A DNA stretch of 33,486 bases, from contig NAVB01000788.1 of NCBI GenBank assembly GCA_002179805.1, positions 1 through 33,486 of the forward strand, given 5' to 3'. Numbering within the stretch: position 1 is the stretch's first letter; the number at the start of each line of letters is the position of its first letter. The notes below the pieces were generated by a model. It saw only the letters and a program-made list of their open reading frames with translations. It did no database searches and had not been told where the DNA came from. Below, one piece after another: positions 31,369 through 33,486 of the stretch. Position numbers and translations under genes: made by a program. Source of the DNA: Acanthamoeba lenticulata. Its lineage: Eukaryota; Discosea; Longamoebia; Acanthamoebidae.

Positions 31369-31438
31369 AACGCGAGACCTAGCACTCATAAGGTAGATAA
31401 CAATCATTTCTTCCGGTGATCACCAACGCCCATTGTCC

Positions 31439-31459
31439 GGCTGCACAATTCGTGCAGCC
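31439..31459. repeat. perfect inverted repeat (8-base stem, 5-base loop)
   Basis: GGCTGCAC, loop AATTC, GTGCAGCC. It would form a stable small hairpin in RNA or a cruciform in DNA. No oligo-T follows, so it does not look like a terminator. Confidence 0.8.
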
Positions 31460-31789
31460 TTGTGCACCACCGCGGACCTCCGACCGGGGTGCCGCTGTCA
31501 GTAGGGGACGAGACATTTTTCTGCAGGTCTTCTTGGGCGACTTGCCGGCTATCTCGACATGTCGTGTAGGGCCTGGCGCAGAATTCGGTCTGCTCTCCGC
31601 CGTCAGCCCGACTTTTCCAGCTGCAAGCAAACTTAAAAAAAGAAATCGCAAGATGAAAGAGAAGCTTAGGAAAACTTATTTGTTATATCTTTTTCACGCC
31701 AGTGCGATGGCCCCGGATCATTGGCGGAGCGGAACCTTCCGCCAAGGAAATGCCCGACAGCCAGTTCGCTCATCTTCCACCACAACAAA

Positions 31790-33466
31790 ATGAGGCGCAG
31801 CATTAATCTGATCTCTTCTTCGGTTCGCGTCTCCTCTCCCAGGCACTTCCTTGCCGCCAGCTCATGCCGAAGCCTGTCCACCGGGTAAAGATCTCTGGTT
31901 CTTTCTGATTAATCACGCAAATGAAGCACTAATCTATCTTGCACGGTGCAGCATCCCACAACCGAAGGAGGGTGTGGACTGGGAAGCCATGGCTTTCAAC
32001 CTCACGAAGACGGACTTTATGTACCTGGCCACCACACCCAAGGGCAGCGAATTCCATCGGTGCGCTCCTGTCCGTTCACGGACCTACTTCGCTTCTTGCC
32101 CGCGTGTATTCACGGCACCTCCGGGCCCTTGTGGACAGCGGCGAGATCTTGCCCTATGGGCCTCTCGCGCTCGAGCCCGCAGCCACCGTCTTCTCCTACG
32201 GCCAGTCTCTCTTTGAGGGGCTCAAGGGTGCGTCCATCGGACCCTTGTGGCACATGAGTCACGGCACACTTTCATCGATTTATTTTTTGTTTGTTTTACT
32301 TACAACCCATGGGGGGTGCCTTGTTCTATGGGGTGCAGCGTTCCGGACGGCCGCTGGCCGAATTGTGATCTTCCGGCCGAAGGATAACTGCAAGCGAATG
32401 AACGAGGGCGCCGCCCGCTTCCTCATGTCCCCCATCCCCGAAGGTTCGTCTCTCACTCCACCGTATCTTCGCTTTTGTGTCGCTTTCTTTTTTAATTTTT
32501 ATATTATTTTAATATATATTTATATTTATTTTATTCTGGCGCAGATGTGTTCCTCGACGGCATTCGGGAGACGGTCAAGGCCAACTCTCACTGGGTGCCC
32601 CCAGCCGGCAAGTACGTGACCACAATCTCGCCCAGCTCTCGCGGCGCGACGCACTGCTCACAACACTGCCGCCGCTCCAGGGGCGCGCTCTACCTGCGTC
32701 CCATCATCTTTGGCAGCGCGCCGGCCCTCGGCGTGGCGCCCTCGCCCGCCTTCACCTTTGTCATCTACGCCTCACCCGTGGGCAACTACTTCAAGGGCGG
32801 CATCAAGGGCATTCACCTCATCACCGCCGAGGACGTCCACCGGTTCGGCATCATCATCATCTTCCTCGGCCGTTGTCGTCGTTGGCTCTCCTTTGGTTGT
32901 CTGCTGGCTGTAGGTCGCTGACGCCAGCGTTGTTGGCGTGTGCGATACACAGGGCGGCTCCCAAGGGCGCCGGCTACGTGAAGGCGGCCGGCAACTACGC
33001 GCCGTGCTTCCAGATCCAGCAGGCGTCGAAGAAGGCGGGCTACGATGAGGTGCTGTTCCTCGACGCCAAGGAGGACCGCTACGTGGAAGAGGCCGGCGCT
33101 TCCAACTTCTTCTGCCGGACGGCGGACAACACGATTCACACGCCTGCGCTCCGGGGCACCATCCTGCCCGGCGTCACGCGCATGAGCCTCATCCACCTCG
33201 CCCGCGAAAAGGGTTTCAAGGTTGCTTTCTTCGTCTTCTTATTGTTCTTCCTTTTTCATCCATCTCTTCCTCTTCTTCTTCTCATCATCGCCACCGCCAC
33301 GCACGCTGCGCAGGTGAACGAGGGCTCCGTCAGTATCGACACCGTGTGCGAGGCCAAGGAGGCCTGGTGCTCGGGCACGGGCGCCTCGGTGACGCCAGTG
33401 GCCTCGGTCACCTACAAGGGCGTCAAGCATCTCTTCAACAACGGGGAGGTGCGGCACCTTCCTTGA
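31790..33466 (+). CDS. branched-chain amino acid aminotransferase, mitochondrial (3' end uncertain)
   Basis: Exons 31790-31884, 31952-32059, 32139-32227, 32339-32443, 32545-32611, 32681-32842, 32953-33220 and 33314 onward. Class IV PLP aminotransferase converting Leu/Ile/Val and 2-oxoglutarate to branched-chain keto acids and glutamate. Family blocks: KTDFMYLATTPKGSEFHRG, FSYGQSLFEGLKAFR, LYLRPIIFGSAPALGVAP, FVIYASPVGNYFKGG, GYVKAAGNYAP (PLP lysine), DEVLFLDA, EEAGASNFF, TILPGVTRMSL and CSGTGASVTPVASVTYKG. Exon 1 encodes MRRSINLISSSVRVSS...RSLST, a basic Ser-rich presequence typical of mitochondrial import, and it splices in phase. The frame stops at 33466 after NNGEVRHLP, which lacks the last 30-40 residues of the family. 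A GTGCGG donor at 33449, of the type used elsewhere here, suggests the final exon lies beyond the window. Confidence 0.92.
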
Positions 33467-33486
33467 CCGCTCCTTTTTTTTTTAAA

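Larger units (their letters stand above)
31012..31789. other. divergent intergenic region, RFX gene / aminotransferase gene
   Basis: 778 bases. It holds two GCACGTGC palindromes and a short perfect hairpin, listed separately. A 64-codon ATG frame on the minus strand (31061-31255) and a 67-codon plus-strand frame (31151-31354, starting at GTG) show no recognisable family. I see no TATA box close to the aminotransferase ATG. Confidence 0.55.

Noticed and set aside
31379..31651. 90-codon minus-strand frame with a hydrophobic start and several Cys, possible secreted peptide
   Set aside because: It has no ATG (it begins at TTG), no splice support and no recognisable family.
1..33486. Mobile elements, CRISPR arrays, tRNA or rRNA genes, phage or bacterial islands
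   Set aside because: No transposase or reverse-transcriptase motifs, terminal repeats, spaced identical repeats or cloverleaf structures were seen on reading. Base composition and intron style look uniform across the window.

Overview
The window looks like nuclear DNA of an Acanthamoeba-type amoebozoan. This is inferred from gene content and gene structure, not from a database match. Exons are GC-rich with strong third-position G/C. Introns are short, more AT-rich, and mostly start GTACGT, GTGCGT or GTAAGT and end GCAG, ACAG or TAG. The gene set mixes Dictyostelium-like types (SHK-type kinase with SH2) with metazoan/fungal-like ones (SRF-type MADS box, RFX domain, alsin-like MORN-VPS9, CRIPT). 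I found no bacterial operons, CRISPR array, rRNA, tRNA or intact transposon.

Layout. 0-10 kb: the 3' part of an SHK-type kinase (+), an intronless BCS1-like AAA ATPase (+), a small CMP/dCMP-type deaminase (+), a tailless paralogue of ribosomal stalk protein P0 (+), and a convergent GRAM-coiled coil-tail anchor protein (-). 10-20 kb: an SRF-type MADS factor (-), divergent from an 18-exon MORN-VPS9 Rab-GEF-like gene (+); then a four-EF-hand protein (-), divergent from an intronless TEP1-like TROVE-vWA protein (+). 20-33 kb: a type I surface protein (-), an ATZ/TRZ-MTA/SAH deaminase-like amidohydrolase (-), CRIPT (-), a phytanoyl-CoA dioxygenase-family protein (-), a tiny hypothetical gene (-), a 14-exon RFX-domain gene (-), and a branched-chain aminotransferase with a mitochondrial presequence (+) that probably runs off the right edge.

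Exon models were built by hand from conserved protein sequence, splice sites and codon phase. All multi-exon models keep phase and total a whole number of codons. Weak junctions are flagged in the entries.

The genes do not form a pathway. Themes are calcium and tyrosine-type signalling (EF-hand, SH2 kinase), membrane traffic or contact (MORN-VPS9, GRAM tether), transcription (SRF, RFX) and RNP/ribosome biology (TROVE-vWA, P0 paralogue, CRIPT). The most unusual candidates are the P0 paralogue that keeps the P1/P2-binding spine but lacks the acidic tail, the tail-anchored GRAM protein with about 580 residues of charged coiled coil, and the RFX domain that appears joined to a fungal-factor-like helical region.
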